Numbered from the stretch's first letter, positions 22,680 through 35,191 are shown. The stretch is DNA of 64,000 bases from Paralithodes platypus (GCA_032716605.1 CM064530.1:9796661-9860660), one strand, 5' to 3'. The notes: generated by a model from the letters alone, not told the origin. Numbers and translations: made by a program.

Positions 22680-23400
22680 TGGCTACTTCTCAATTTATAT
22701 GTTTAGACAATTAGGTGATTTTTCAGCACTGTCTCATGATTTATAGCTAGTTTGATTTTTTATTGAATATAAGATAATTCAAGAGAAGTTTGTGGCTTGT
22801 GGTTTAATGTTTTAGGGAAACTAACTAAAGTTCGTGATTTTGTTAGTGTCATGCGAAGTGTATTTTGTATCTATTGTGGGGCAATTTCAGAAAAGCTAGC
22901 CAATAATATTATCATTATTGTAAAGGTATTCTCAATTTATTCTAGAAAATTTGGTAGTTTATTACTTTGACGATGATACACGGAAAATAAAAATTATTAT
23001 CGGTTCCAAGTTGATTTCAGAAAAGCTTATAAGAATACATATTTTGTGTTACGTTTCTTATACATAATATTTCTCTCGAAAAATCAGCCAATTATGTATG
23101 TGGTGCCTCAAGCATCGATTTAAGCACAGATTGGGTCCATAGATCAGTTCGACAAAGGAATTATATAAGAAGTCCAGGACAGGGCGTACAAGAAGATACA
23201 ATTCTATTAATTGTATTTCCGTAACAACTAATATAGGAAGAGACAGTGTCTCTTCAATAGTCACGTGATCAATCAACAGACAACAATATACATATACTGT
23301 ACAGGAATACCATTTTAGTATCGTACATAGGCCTATATAGTAATATCATTTTTGTTTTCCTGACCAGTCATTGTGGAGATGAAGACCTTCAGTTTGATTT
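22680..23400. other. AT-rich sequence, nothing recognised
   Basis: No gene, RNA or repeat was assigned. A family B right half (ending GGGTTAA at 23,574) lies just beyond. Confidence 0.4.
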
Positions 23401-23701
23401 TTTTTTTCTGTTTTTTGTTTTACAAGCAGCCTAGTAAGGACCAGTATATCTGTTGTTGCTTGCTTTCCTTTGGATTCCTTTGTAATTCCCACAAATTGTT
23501 CCTAAGCTGTATAAAATCGTCTAATGATAGCCAGAATAAAGTGTCAACACGCGGCATAATCTTCAAAGGGTTAAATAAGAAATAAATACAAATAAACGTA
23601 CCTCTATGGGATACAAAAAACTTGAGAGTATAGTTCCCTTTTTGAGATACAGGCCAAGGTTGTCTGTGATTATAGTTTCAGAAGGGTTTTATATCCACCC
23701 G

Positions 23702-24223
23702 AATAAGGAGGTATAGGGTTCTTTTGGGGCTCTATGGGTCTATATATTAATAAGGAGGTATAGGGTTCTTTTGGGGCTCTATGGGTCTATATATTAATAA
23801 GGAGGTATAGGGTTCTTTTGGGGCTCTATGGGTCTATATATTAATAAGGAGGTATAGGGTTCTTTTGGGGCTCTATGGGTCTATATATTAATGTGGAGGT
23901 ATAGGGTTCTTTTGGGGCTCTATGGGTCTATATATTAATAAGGAGGTATAGGGTTCTTTTGGGGCTCTATGGGTCTATATATTAATAAGGAGGTATAGGG
24001 TTCTTTTGGGGCTCTATGGGTCTATATGTTAATAAGGAGGTATAGGGTTCTTTTGGGGCTCTATGGGTCTATATATTAATAAGGAGGTATAGGGTTCTTT
24101 TGGGGCTCTATGGGTCTATATATTAATAAGGAGGTATAGGGTTCTTTTGGGGCTCTATGGGTCTATATATTAATAAGGAGGTATAGGGTTCTTTTGGGGC
24201 TCTATGGGTCTATATATTAATTT
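23702..24223 (+). repeat. 47-bp minisatellite, about 11 copies
   Basis: Unit begins AATAAGGAGGTATAGGGTTC and continues through TTTTGGGGCTCTATGGGTC to TATATATT. Copies are almost identical; one has TGTGG for TAAGG near 23,891. It abuts a family A MITE on its right. Confidence 0.95.
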
Positions 24224-24224
24224 A

Positions 24225-24540
24225 TATATTTATCTTTTAGTTTCCTCGCTAGAGCTCCATCAGGTTTTAAGGAACTCTCCCTAAACCCCCCTACGAGATA
24301 AATGTGTAAATTTTTCAGTAGACAAATATGAAGGCTGGTTCCTCCTAAAATTACAGGCTCACTATTGCTAGCCAGGCAGAAATCGACACCTAAATGGCCT
24401 GAAAGGTCCTAATATTGAAAATATGGCGTGGAAAGTCTTAAAATCGCCAAACTAATGGAACAAACGTCTTAAAATCTGAAAATGAATGGGGCTAAGCATG
24501 ACAAAGAAGGGGGACCAGAACAACCAACCATCCTCCCGTA
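24225..24540 (+). mobile_element. Family A MITE, forward copy
   Basis: Contains TTTCCTCGCTAGAGCTCCAT, TTTTTCAGTAGACAAATATG and CGACACCTAAATGGCC, the ordered family A blocks. The ends are not clearly preserved. Confidence 0.6.
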
Positions 24541-24622
24541 TAAGGTGCATAGACCAAATATATCGGCCAGAAATACAAAGTGAATTTATAGCCTGAATCG
24601 AGGCCTTGCATGACCTACGAGT

Positions 24623-25425
24623 TTAAGGGGAGGGTATTTAGTTTGTTCCCTAAGTTTTCATCAAGCTTAAATTTACACCCCCTTTCAAGATAAATTACAC
24701 CCCCTAGATCCCCTTTCAAGATAAATTACACCCCCTAGATCCCCTTTCAAGATAAATTACACCCCCTAGATCCCCTTTCAAGATAAATTACACCCCCTAG
24801 ATCCCCTTTCAAGATAAAACGGTAGGGAGCTTTAAGATAAAATTGGATAAGCTTATGGACGAGAAGGGTTGGGTGTGAAGGGGGATCAGCCGGGTTCGGC
24901 CAATCAGCACTCTGCATACCCCCATAATCCTGCGTTAATCTCTAACCGTTTTGGTAAGATGATCCTCAGGGTATTAGAGTGTTGAGCCTATAATTGGGCT
25001 TTGTAATTGAACTGGGGTTGTGTGGGACAGGGATCTGCCTTGCTTGGGCCAATCGGCTTTCTGCAGACTCCCATTTTCTTATGTTCTTATGTTCTTATGT
25101 TCTTAAATTACACCCCCTAGATCCCTTTTCAAGATAAATTACACCCCCTAGATCCCCTTTCAAGATAAATTTGTAAATTTTTCGGTAGAACAATGTCCCG
25201 GCCGGAGGCCGCTTGCTCTTAAATTCCAGGCTCGCTATCGCTCGCCAGGAAAAAATCGACACCTTAATGGCACGAAAGGTCTTAAAATTGACAGAAATGG
25301 GGCAAAATGTCTTAAAATGTCAAAACTACTAGGGCGAACGTCTTAAAATCTCAAAAGCAATGGGGCTAAACATGAGGGAGAAACGGGTCCAGAAAAAAAT
25401 CCCTCAAGTGGAAATCTCCCCTTAA
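24623..25425 (+). mobile_element. Family A MITE enlarged by a 31-bp minisatellite and a CR1 insertion
   Basis: Starts TTAAGGGGAGGGTATTTAG and ends AAATCTCCCCTTAA. It is the same subfamily as the simple copy at 33,156-33,491. The segment TTACACCCCCTAGATCCCC plus TTTCAAGATAAA is single there and repeated here (24,680-24,825 and 25,105-25,165). Between these two blocks lies a CR1 3' end. Confidence 0.85.
24817..25107 (+). mobile_element. CR1 LINE 3' end inserted in a minisatellite
   Basis: It encodes the terminal KIKLDKLMDEKGWV-type residues, followed by the CR1 3' untranslated region and a tail of the octamer TTCTTATG. The same 3' end occurs on the minus strand at 53,851 and 61,703. Confidence 0.85.
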
Positions 25426-25591
25426 AAAACTGTGCCTTATTTCCATTCGTTTTATGTACGGTCGTGAGCGTTAATTGGTATGCACCCATTCAATTTTTTT
25501 TTTTTTTAACCCTTTCAGTACCGGTGCCGTCCTATTAACTATATTCTGGCTACTATCCTTAAAAAAAAACCCACATCCTTATCAGGGGTCA

Positions 25592-25812
25592 TTAACCCTT
25601 TCAAAATCCGATTACGCATATGTTTTCCGTTTTCTGGCTATCATTAGACAGTTTGATTCAGATTAGGAAGGGTATAATTATGAAAGTCAGAGGGTTAATT
25701 GAGATAGTCCTTAACTTTAGAATTTCCACAAATCTTTTCTAAACTGTATACAATTGTCTAATGATATCCAGAATAAACTGTAAAACATGCGTGACAATCT
25801 TCAAAGGGTTAG
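25592..25812. mobile_element. TTAA MITE, family B
   Basis: Starts TTAACCCTTTCAAAATCCG; ends CAATCTTCAAAGGGTTAG (TTAA mutated). The two halves are inverted: TGGCTATCATTAGACAG against CTAATGATATCCAGAAT. Confidence 0.7.
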
Positions 25813-26062
25813 AAGAAATTGTAGGATTCAAATTGTGGGATTCAAATGTCTCATCCTTTGACCGGGACATTGTGCTAGCGATTTTTTTTCAAATGCATCT
25901 TCAAGGGAGTATAGGGGGAATTTTTAAAAAATTGATGGAGGTCTAGTGAGGAAACAAAGATAAATGAATACCGGTACATACATAAGTAACACCCCGTTCT
26001 TAACATTAATCATCAACTACAAATCCCGATGTACTTGAATCAACCAATGAAAGTATATGGTC

Positions 26063-26131
26063 CTCCCGGGATTCGAACTCAGGACACCACACCCAGAACA
26101 TAAGCACCTCAACTATTACACCACACCAACA
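26063..26131 (-). repeat. tRNA-like sequence, probable SINE head
   Basis: Read on the minus strand it has an A-box-like GTGTGGTGTAATAGTTGAGG and a B-box AGTTCGAATCCC. There is no convincing acceptor stem, so a retroposed tRNA-derived head is likelier than a working tRNA. Confidence 0.5.
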
Positions 26132-26894
26132 CAGTTAAAGGTTGGGTACACGATCACGATTAATAACCATTTTCGAATTTTGGATATCAATCTAATCATG
26201 TACTCAGACCCAACTGCATTATGGAAAGCGTAATATTTTAGTGAGAGGAAAGAACATTGAATGGGGCCAAGATCACTAAGGACCGGCCTCGCTATACAAA
26301 TAAACCAAACAATAAACCCTCCCACCTTAAGGTGACCGAGGGACGCCGACATAAGCCTCCTTGGCATTTATATCCGAGAGTCACGAAAACTTTAACAACG
26401 GACGACTTTTATTTCCGGTGAAACCACGACGTAAGTGGGCTCGTAAGCTCTTCATTCAGATGAATTCGCTGTATGTGTTATTCTGACAACTTCGTAGACG
26501 ATTTACTTTTATTTAGGAAGGACTAGTCAAAGGCATAGGGGTAATTAAGATAGTCTACAGCCCCTTCATTCCCAGAGATCCTTCGTAAGCTGACTAAAAT
26601 CCTCTGTTAGTATAGCCAAAAATGAAAGAAATGGTCGTGTGAATGAATGGGTTTGACACTCGGCAGACTAGATGTTATTTTGGGTTCGATGCAGCGATGT
26701 ATTTAACTAAATCTCTTAGCTACAATGTAGAAAACACTGACTTTCAAAACGGTTGGATTTAAATCACGTAAATAAGTAAAAAGGGTGAGGCAAAGTAGGA
26801 ACTATGCTAACCTGCGTTCATTGTGTGATTTAACCTTATAGGGAGAGTTTGCATTATCCATTTTACCACAATATAATTCCTCAGCTCCTACTAT

Positions 26895-27357
26895 ACATAC
26901 ATACATACATATAATCATACATACATATATACATACATTCCAGTCTCACATCCTAATGGCGGCGCTCCAGGCAACCCTGTTAAGAGCTGCCTTCCTTGTC
27001 ACGTTTTTTGTATCAAGATCAAACCTTATAATCTGATAACATATCTTTCTTAGTCTACCCTTTGGTGAAGCTCCCTCCACCTTCAAAGACTTGCATGTTT
27101 TCACCTGACTTAGTTCTTCCATCCTCTCCACATGTTCAAACCATCCAAGCCTGCATCTCACCAATGATACTCTTGACACTTAACCGTTTCCTGAACTCTT
27201 CACTAGATATCCTACCTCGCCCACCACCGACAGAGACGGTATCTCCCAAGTAGCAAATCTTGTCCACCATCTTCAGCAACTCATTGCCAAAGTTCACACT
27301 CTCGTACCTGTCAGTCAACATGAGCTCATATTTGCATACTATATAATACATACACAT
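26895..27357 (-). mobile_element. RTE-like LINE 3' end
   Basis: Same family as 13,880-15,495. It encodes MVDKICYLGDTVSVGGGRG, VRCRLGWFEHVERM and AALNRVAWSAAIRM, and ends in a TGTA-type tail. Confidence 0.75.
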
Positions 27358-27416
27358 TTCTCAACTTCGGACTTCTTCTTAGGCAGAGGTCCTGTAGATT
27401 ATTTAGTGAATCATTG

Positions 27417-27449
<33 letters not shown>

Positions 27450-27576
27450 TTGTTCTCTTTCTCAGACACACACACATATACATGTACGCGTCACGACTAA
27501 GGTGTCAGGGTGCACAAGAAGCTGACTCACGACCACTCAAGTTCATGACCTTCACTCTCTCTCGCTTTTGCTCTAG

Positions 27577-27577
<1 letters not shown>

Positions 27578-27632
<55 letters not shown>
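27578..27632 (+). repeat. CT microsatellite
   Basis: More than 20 CT units, preceded by a CA run at 27,420-27,448. Confidence 0.9.
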
Positions 27633-27637
<5 letters not shown>

Positions 27638-27947
27638 CGGTGTGTGTGTGTGTGTTTGGTATATCTCGTATACATTCACTCCATAATTGTGTCTTTGGAA
27701 CTGTGACTAAAGGTGGTGTCACACGAGCGCATTTTCCGGCATTTTTCGATGAGCAAGTTTGTCTCATACTATTTTGAGGCCTTTTCGCATTGACAACTTC
27801 AATTAGATCGAAGGTAGGCAATGTTAGGTTGTTTAATTCTTATGAAAATCAAAATTTGAAGGTGCCAAAATACAATTACCCGTAACAATTGACAGAAATA
27901 TCGCTCGTGTAACACCGCCTTATTACAGTGTGAAAAGAAAACAAAAT

Positions 27948-28440
27948 GAAATACGATACATACATTGAAATACGATACATACATTGAAATACGATACATA
28001 CATTGAAATACGATACATACATTGAAATACGATACATACATTGAAATACGATACATACATTGAAATACGATACATACATTGAAATACGATACATACATTG
28101 AAATACGATACATACATTGAAATACGATACATACATTGAAATACGATACATACATTGAAATACGATACATTGAAATACGATACATACATTGAAATACGAT
28201 ACATACATTGAAATACGATACATACATTGAAATACGATACATACATTGAAATACGATACATACATTGAAATACGATACATACATTGAAATACGATACATA
28301 CATTGAAATACGATACATACATTGAAATACGATACATACATTGAAATACGATACGATACATACATTGAAATACGATACATACATTGAAATACGATACATA
28401 CATTGAAATACGATACATACATTGAAATACGATACATACA
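27948..28440 (+). repeat. 19-bp minisatellite, about 26 copies
   Basis: Unit GAAATACGATACATACATT. Copies are almost identical, with one shortened unit near 28,165 and one with an extra ACGAT near 28,350. Since 19 is not a multiple of three, all three minus-strand frames stay open and repeat YRISMYVSYFNVCIVFQCM-like text; none is a gene. Confidence 0.95.
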
Positions 28441-28532
28441 ATGCGCGTGTAGTATAACTTGTAGGTGACTATATAGGCCCTTGGTAATGGGAAAGAGGTG
28501 GGGGAGAGGGTGTGTCATACAATGCTAAGGGC

Positions 28533-29165
28533 GTGGTTTTCTGGACCCCTTTCTCCCTCACGTTTATAGCCCCATTAGTTTTGAGATGGTAAGATGTTTG
28601 CTCCATTTGTTTGGCGACTTTAAGACCTTTGGCCCCATTTCTTTGTCAGTATTAAAACATTTCAACCTATTTAGGAAGAACCGGTCTTCTTTCGGGGCAT
28701 TTTTTATTCAACCGAAAAAATGCAAAAGTTTTCTTCGATGGGGATCTAGGGAAGAAACTAAATGTATAAATACATACATACATACATACATACATACATA
28801 CATCAATTAATAACATTATATGAATTTATGAATTAATTAATATTTTAATACATTTTTTTTTAGTGTGTTCCGTAGACCCTCATCAAGCTTTAAAATAATA
28901 CTCCCCAGAACTCTTTCCAGATAAATTTGTACATTTGTCGGTAGAAAACAATTATTGGCCGAAGGCCGGTTCCTCCTAAATTACATGCTCGCCAGGAAAA
29001 AATCGAAACCAAAATGGCACGATATGTCTTAATATTCACAAATAAATTGGGGCGAAAGGTCCTAAAATAGCCAACTTAATGGGGTGAACGTCTTATAATC
29101 TCAAAAAATTACGGGGAGAACATGAGGGAGAAGAGGTTCCAGGAAAAGCAAAAACCTCCCTTTAC
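28533..29165. mobile_element. Two family A MITE copies, opposite orientation
   Basis: Reverse copy about 28,533-28,760 (GCCCCATTAGTTTTGAGATG); forward copy about 28,860-29,165 (GGCCGAAGGCCGGTTCCTCC). Between them lies a TACA microsatellite at 28,769-28,803. Confidence 0.65.
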
Positions 29166-29505
29166 TGTGAAGTGTAATTATTTCCATTTTAGATTAACAA
29201 AAGCGAAAAGTACCGTATGTAATGTAAAATTATCTGTAGACTGTGGTGGATACAAAAATACATACACTCTTCACGTACAAATTTAGCTTGAAGGGGGACT
29301 GGGTTGGTATTTTTTTCAGCTTGAAGGAAGTTTGGGAAGGCATTCTTGTTAGCATGGGGGACAAACTAAAATACATTGCTCGAAAAAGGCAAAAACATGT
29401 AAAATCCTCGATATTAAACAAAATATCCTATTAACCCCAAGACGTCGGACCAGTTAGTGATTAGGGGGGATGGGCGTATTTATTTGCTTAGTTATTTATC
29501 TTCTC

Positions 29506-29563
<58 letters not shown>
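29506..29563 (+). repeat. AT microsatellite
   Basis: About 28 AT units, just left of a partial family A copy (29,567-29,790). Confidence 0.9.
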
Positions 29564-29569
<6 letters not shown>

Positions 29570-29944
29570 TAGTTTCCTCGCTTGACCTTCATTATAAAAA
29601 AAACATCCACTAAACCAGGAAAAAAACGACACCTTAATGGCACGAAAGGTTCTAATACTGACAAAGAAGTGGGGGGAAAGATCTTAAAATCACCAAACTA
29701 ATGGACCGAAAGTCTTAAAACCTGAAAAGTAATTGGGCTAAACATGAGGGAGAAGGGTTTGGCCAAAAAAAAAAAAACATTCCCCCTCCCCCCCCCCCCC
29801 TCCCTGAATGTTGTGGAGCAGGCTTACGACACACCTGGGCTCAACTTGTGCTTTCCGGTGATAAATGGCCTCTCAACTTCTAATCAGGTGGACATCTTAT
29901 TTTTCGGCGGCCATTTTGGAGTCTCAGCTATCCATGAACGAGGC

Positions 29945-31069
29945 TTAACCCCTTCAACACGGCGACGTAGTTTCCAGCATATTCTGGTTACCATTAGACG
30001 ATTTTGTTTGGCTCATAATCTACCTCTAGGGCACAAAGGAGTAAATTCGATCTCAATACATCCTCTGAATAACATAGGTCCTTCTTAACACTTTGGCTGC
30101 GGGCATATTTCTGCCACATTAGGGCTCATTCAGGCACTCCTGATTTATTAGGCAAGTGTCTGAATGAAATGAAGTGTATTCAGCCAAAAACTAGAAGAAA
30201 ATATCTTCAAAATGACACCAAAATGAGCTTCGTAGATCGCGGGCTTCACCCGCAGAGCTGCCATAGACATTCGGCAAAATGAGCAATTATCGCTAATGTC
30301 GTGCTACATTTGCCTTTGGCAGTGCTGTATATCTCGCGAGAGCATGACTCAGATTCCTCAGTGCCACGGCCGGCTGGCTGGAGGAAGAATGTGTTGCTTG
30401 TCGCGCTCCAGCTCCCTCACACCCGACTCTACAGGCTTTAACCCTTAATTAGCGGCGAGCAACATAAGTCGAGTTAAAAAAAGCTGGACTATGTGGCGGC
30501 GCTCGACATAGGTCGAGTGGCAATTTCAGCACGTAATGTGGCTGAGAGAGAGAGACAAGTGGTGGCAGGAGACTAGCGAGCGTATGACTGCTCCAGACCA
30601 CCGCGGCGAACCTACTGACACAAATCTCAGCTCCCTCCTCCCTCTCTCACTCGCTACATACTCAATTATGTACCGAAAGTACCGAATTACCTGCTTTTTG
30701 CACTCGCGTTGCACGGTTATTGCAAGAAAACTATCCATCATACAAGGATCGTTATGGTGTCATTCGAAAGCTCTGTTTATGCCCTTTCAGGGATAGGTAC
30801 TTGTTTTACGTTCTGGGTCTTATTTAGGCATGAAAATGATCACGTAAACAGCCCTATTTTGGCTAAAAACACCCCGCTGTGCGGTACATATAAATAAACC
30901 GCATAGGCCGCTCGTAAGGTGTTAAGAGGCTTTAAAAGCCTGTAAATTGCTATAAATTGCCACGGCGTTAGGGAACGTCTCCCGCAGGCAATGGGTTAAA
31001 CTGCATAAAATCGTCTAATTTTAGCCAGAATCAAAGGTAAAAAATGCATCATCGTCCTGAAGGGGTTAA
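29945..31069. mobile_element. TTAA MITE, family B, split by a second TTAA element
   Basis: Outer ends TTAACCCCTTCAACACGG and CGTCCTGAAGGGGTTAA. The unbroken relatives at 51,247-51,432 and 58,921-59,105 read CCTTCTTAAGCTGCAT where this copy is interrupted. Removing 30,089-30,999 restores the family sequence. Confidence 0.85.
30085..30999. mobile_element. Nested TTAA element inside a family B MITE
   Basis: Starts TTAACACTTTGGCTGCGGG, ends CAGGCAATGGGTTAA, and is flanked on both sides by the duplicated TTAA of its target. It shares internal blocks with 15,719-16,153 and 18,953-19,382. No transposase frame. Confidence 0.85.
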
Positions 31070-31360
31070 TTATATATTTGAGTATGCACAATGTATAATA
31101 TGCAAAGACCAAACTGTATATTATTATGTACACCAGTATTCCCATTTATTGATTAGGGTATGGAGATATTCGAGTGAAAAAAGGAAAGGAAATACTGTAT
31201 CACCAGTGGCACTAAAATGGCGGAGGTTGGCCGATCTCTGCAATTATAGGATCTCTCTGTTTCTGACCAGTATGTACCACACCCAGTCCATCGCCCAACA
31301 GTCGTGAGGGATCATTACACTTAACCCAGTACAGGTACCGGTATACTATAGGGAACCCAA

Positions 31361-31386
31361 TACACGCCTGTCTGTCTGTCTGTCTG

Positions 31387-31432
<46 letters not shown>

Positions 31433-31480
31433 AATCTGTCTGTCTGCTTGTCTTTCTGCTTGTCTGTCAGTCAGTCTGTA
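31361..31480 (+). repeat. TCTG microsatellite
   Basis: TCTG units interrupted by TTGT and CAAT. A TAC/TAA trinucleotide run follows at 31,607-31,690. Confidence 0.9.
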
Positions 31481-31608
31481 TGTCTCTTTAATTTGTAGTA
31501 TAATTATCCAAACTGAGAACAATGTTAGACCAGGCATAGTGATAAAGGAAAGAGTTTATTTGGACGGGAAAGAATTGCGAATATAATACAATCAACAATA
31601 ATAATATA

Positions 31609-31651
<43 letters not shown>

Positions 31652-31892
31652 ATAATAATAATAATAATAACAATAATAATAATAATAACACAAATAAGAC
31701 AGGCCAATATACTCTCAGTCCATCATATTGCACTCAGCAGTCGTGTGGTCTCATTACATAACCCGGTCCTGTTATAATACCCCGGCCAACAAAACGTCGT
31801 GAAATTGCAAAGCTGTTATTTCATAACGATTGCACGGAGATAAGGTATTGTTGCAAATGCTCACTGTTCATCTCTCCCTCTCTTGCTCTCTT

Positions 31893-31924
<32 letters not shown>

Positions 31925-32013
31925 ATATTTTCACAGGGTAGTAGTAGAGACATTTAAAGTAATTTATTCACCTACAAATTATGAATATGCCTATTATCGC
32001 GTTAACATCAGAG

Positions 32014-32090
32014 TGCCCAGTGGTGCATTGGTCAGCCCTCTCAGTTGAATACCTAGGGGGCTTTAGTTCAATTCTCGAGACGGATGGGCA
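32014..32090 (+). repeat. Weak tRNA-like sequence
   Basis: GTGGTGCATTGGTCAGCCC resembles an A-box region and AGTTCAATTCTCG a degraded B-box. Possible SINE head. Confidence 0.3.
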
Positions 32091-32269
32091 GTCTCTTCAC
32101 ACCCATATGTGTTGCTGAGTATAATCATAGAAACCTTGAATCAGTGGACCAGTGGGCAGTAAAGTGGATGATTATATATGTCGGTGGCGGTACATCCCCA
32201 ACTATACCCAAAATCCAAACACCCTAAGTCCCAATCTACACTAACATTGCCCCTCTTAGAGTGTACACA

Positions 32270-32406
32270 CACACACAATGCCTCCTCCCAAGCACACGCA
32301 AACACACACACACACACACGGACCCTCCCAAACAAACACGCACGCAGACCAATTATTCATGTCGACCTCAAATCACGCACCCAATCTACCTTCCCACTAC
32401 TTTCTT

Positions 32407-32447
<41 letters not shown>

Positions 32448-32475
32448 CACACACACACACACACACACATGCACG
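32270..32475 (+). repeat. CA microsatellite cluster
   Basis: Several CA runs, the longest about 32,410-32,468. Confidence 0.85.
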
Positions 32476-32499
32476 CGCGCATTCAGCAGGTAATGGATC

Positions 32500-33155
32500 A
32501 CTCTAGGCTAATCTCCCTACCTTGCTTTCATTCTTTAAGAAGGTCGTAAATCCTTGCAACACCTCCTCACGAGATTATACACAAACACCCCTTGGAGAAT
32601 AATATATACTTAGCCCCTTCCAGTCATACGTAAACTATTATAAACATATCATTCAACATATACCGTTATTATTATTATTATTATTATTATTGTAGTATTT
32701 AATCTACAAATATAATGGAATAATGTCAGCCAACCATAAACAAAACAGGATTTTATTAGAACAAGATTCCCGTACAAATTAGCACTTTCCTTATTTTACG
32801 CTATATAGGCCTACTAGGTTTCACGTGGATCTCCGTTTGAACAACTCCAATACAAACACGAAAAGACGGTTCAAAGGACGACTAGTTTCTACGGATAGCA
32901 CAATACTCCAATAGAGGCTGCCTACAGTATATATTAGTAGACTATTCAAAACATAGTTGCAGCGAAACTGTCCAACCCAACTAACCGATCGTCAGCTCCC
33001 ACAACAAGCATTAATTCCCACATATGATTATTTCATAAACATTTCCAACAGTATCCACAGTATCCTAGACAGCTGATAACTTCATCATCACACTATCTGA
33101 TGTAGTTCCACCTTACCGGGAATAGTATAAACCTATTTTCATTTACACAACTCTT
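32500..33155. other. No gene seen
   Basis: AT-rich, with an ATT run near 32,666-32,690. Nothing else recognised. Confidence 0.4.
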
Positions 33156-33491
33156 TTAAGGGGAGGTATTTAGTTTGTTCCCTAAGTTTTCATCAAGCTT
33201 AAAATTACACCCCCTAGACCCCCTTTCAAGATAAATTTGTACATTTTTCGGTTGAAAAATGTCCCGGCCGTAGGCCGCTTGCTCTTAAATTACAGGCTCG
33301 CTATCGCTCGCCAGGAAAAAATCGACACCTTAATGGTACGAAAGGTCTTAAAATTGACAGAAATGGGGCAAAATGTCTTAAAATGTCAAAACTACTAGGG
33401 CGAACGTCTTAAAATCTCAAAAGCAATGGGGCTAAACATGAGGGTGAAACGGGTCCAGAAAAAAATCCCTCAAGTGGAAATCTCCCCTTAA
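33156..33491 (+). mobile_element. Family A MITE, complete reference copy
   Basis: 336 bases from TTAAGGGGAGGTATTTAG to GGAAATCTCCCCTTAA, with TTAA on both ends. Internal landmarks: TTTGTACATTTTTCGGT, GGCTCGCTATCGCTCGCCAG, and a string of blocks each ending GTCTTAAAAT. It has no coding frame. Confidence 0.85.
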
Positions 33492-33517
33492 ACAATAACT
33501 AACATGACACGAATCAA

Positions 33518-33780
33518 TTCACATCAGCCTCCCTTATAATCCACATCAGCCTCCCTTATAATCACATCAGCCTCCCTTATAATTCACATCAGCCTCCCTT
33601 ATAATCACATCAGCCTCCCTTATAATTCACATCAGCCTCCCTTATAATTCACATCAGCCTCCCTTATAATTCACATCAGCCTCCCTTATAATCACATCAG
33701 CCTCCCTTATAATTCACATCAGCCTCCCTTATAATTCACATCAGCCTCCCTTATAATTCACATCAGCCTCCCTTATAATC
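33518..33780 (+). repeat. 22-bp minisatellite, about 12 copies
   Basis: Unit CACATCAGCCTCCCTTATAAT plus T or C; 21- and 22-base versions alternate. It starts just right of the complete family A MITE. Confidence 0.9.
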
Positions 33781-33840
33781 TACCATTATCCATATTCTTG
33801 ATCAATGTACTTGTTTGCTCTATAAGATATAACTAACTTG

Positions 33841-33897
33841 ACACACACACACACACACACATACACACCAGTACCTTAGTCTAGTACTTGAGACATA

Positions 33898-33932
<35 letters not shown>

Positions 33933-34105
33933 CACACACACACACACACACATACACTACACACACACACACCTGTACACACACCAGTACCTTAGTCTAG
34001 TATGTTATGACTCACACATGCTAATCTCTCTACCGTGCTTTTATTGTGCTGTTCAGGTCATCAATCGTTGCAACACCAAATGGAGCCATTCAGAACACCC
34101 CTTAC

Positions 34106-34171
<66 letters not shown>
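33841..34171 (+). repeat. CA microsatellites
   Basis: CA runs at 33,841-33,985 and 34,087-34,171; the second is about 42 units. Confidence 0.9.
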
Positions 34172-34172
<1 letters not shown>

Positions 34173-34306
34173 CAACATGCACTCTACTTGCTCATACAAA
34201 AAATGCCAGAAAATATTGCTCGTGTCACATCGCCTTATACGTGGTTACTTTTTGGCCCATTAATGTATTTATTCGTTTATATATTTATATATATATGTTG
34301 TGTTTG

Positions 34307-34625
34307 CTCGCTAGACCTCCATCAAGCCAATAAAACAAAAACAAAACAAAAAACCTATACCCCCCTTCAAGATAAATTTGTAAATTTTTCGTTAGAAAAT
34401 TGTCCCGGACAAAGGCTGATTCCTCATATAATAACAGGCTCGCTATCGCTCGCCTGGAGAGAATTGACACCCAAATGGCACGAAAGATCTTAAAATTAAC
34501 AACGAAGTGGGGCGAAAGATGTTTATATCGCCAAACTAATGGGCAAAACGTCTTAAAATCTCAAAACTAATGGGGCTAAACATGAGAGAGAAGGGGGTCC
34601 AGAGAAACCAAACATTCCCCCTTAA
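34307..34625 (+). mobile_element. Family A MITE, forward copy
   Basis: Contains GGCTCGCTATCGCTCGCC and ACTAATGGGGCTAAACATGA, ending CCCCCTTAA at 34,625. The left end is uncertain. Confidence 0.65.
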
Positions 34626-34784
34626 AAAGATTGGTTTGTTATGCAGACGTAATTGCACGGGTTGCTTGCCTCATCTTGCAACACCTTTGTACGCTATATC
34701 ATTTTTCTTACTGTCCAATGAACTCCTTTTTTTTTTTTTTTATAAATGGATGTGTTATGTTCGTGAGTGAAGCTTATATTTGTG

Positions 34785-35155
34785 TTAAGGGGAGACTGGC
34801 CGTTTGTTTGGTCTATTAATTCATGTATTCATATATTTTGTTAATTTCCTCCCTAGACGTCCATCAAGCTTAGAAAAACACTCCCTAGACCCGCCTTTAA
34901 GATAAATTTGTATATTTTTCGGTAGAAAAATGTCCCGGCCGAAGGCCGGTTCCTCTTAAAATTGTAGGCTCGCTATCGCTCGCCAGGGAATAATTGACAC
35001 CTAAATGGCACGAAAGGTCTTAAAATTGACAACGAAATGGGGCGAAAGGTGTTAAAATCGCCAAACTAATGGGCCGAACGTCTTATAATCTCAAAACTAT
35101 TGGGGCTAAACATTAGGGAGAAGGGGGTCCAGAAAAACGGTCTTCCTCCCCTGAA
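34785..35155 (+). mobile_element. Family A MITE, forward copy
   Basis: Starts TTAAGGGGAGACTGGCC; ends CTTCCTCCCCTGAA, the closing TTAA mutated. Carries the CGGCCGAAGGCCGG hairpin. Confidence 0.75.
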
Positions 35156-35191
35156 GCAGGCGTGCTCTGTATTTCTCGAGAAGCCAATTCG

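Noticed and set aside
27799..28518. Long minus-strand frames of 172-239 residues
   Set aside because: All three frames are equally open because the 19-bp unit contains no stop on that strand; pure minisatellite.
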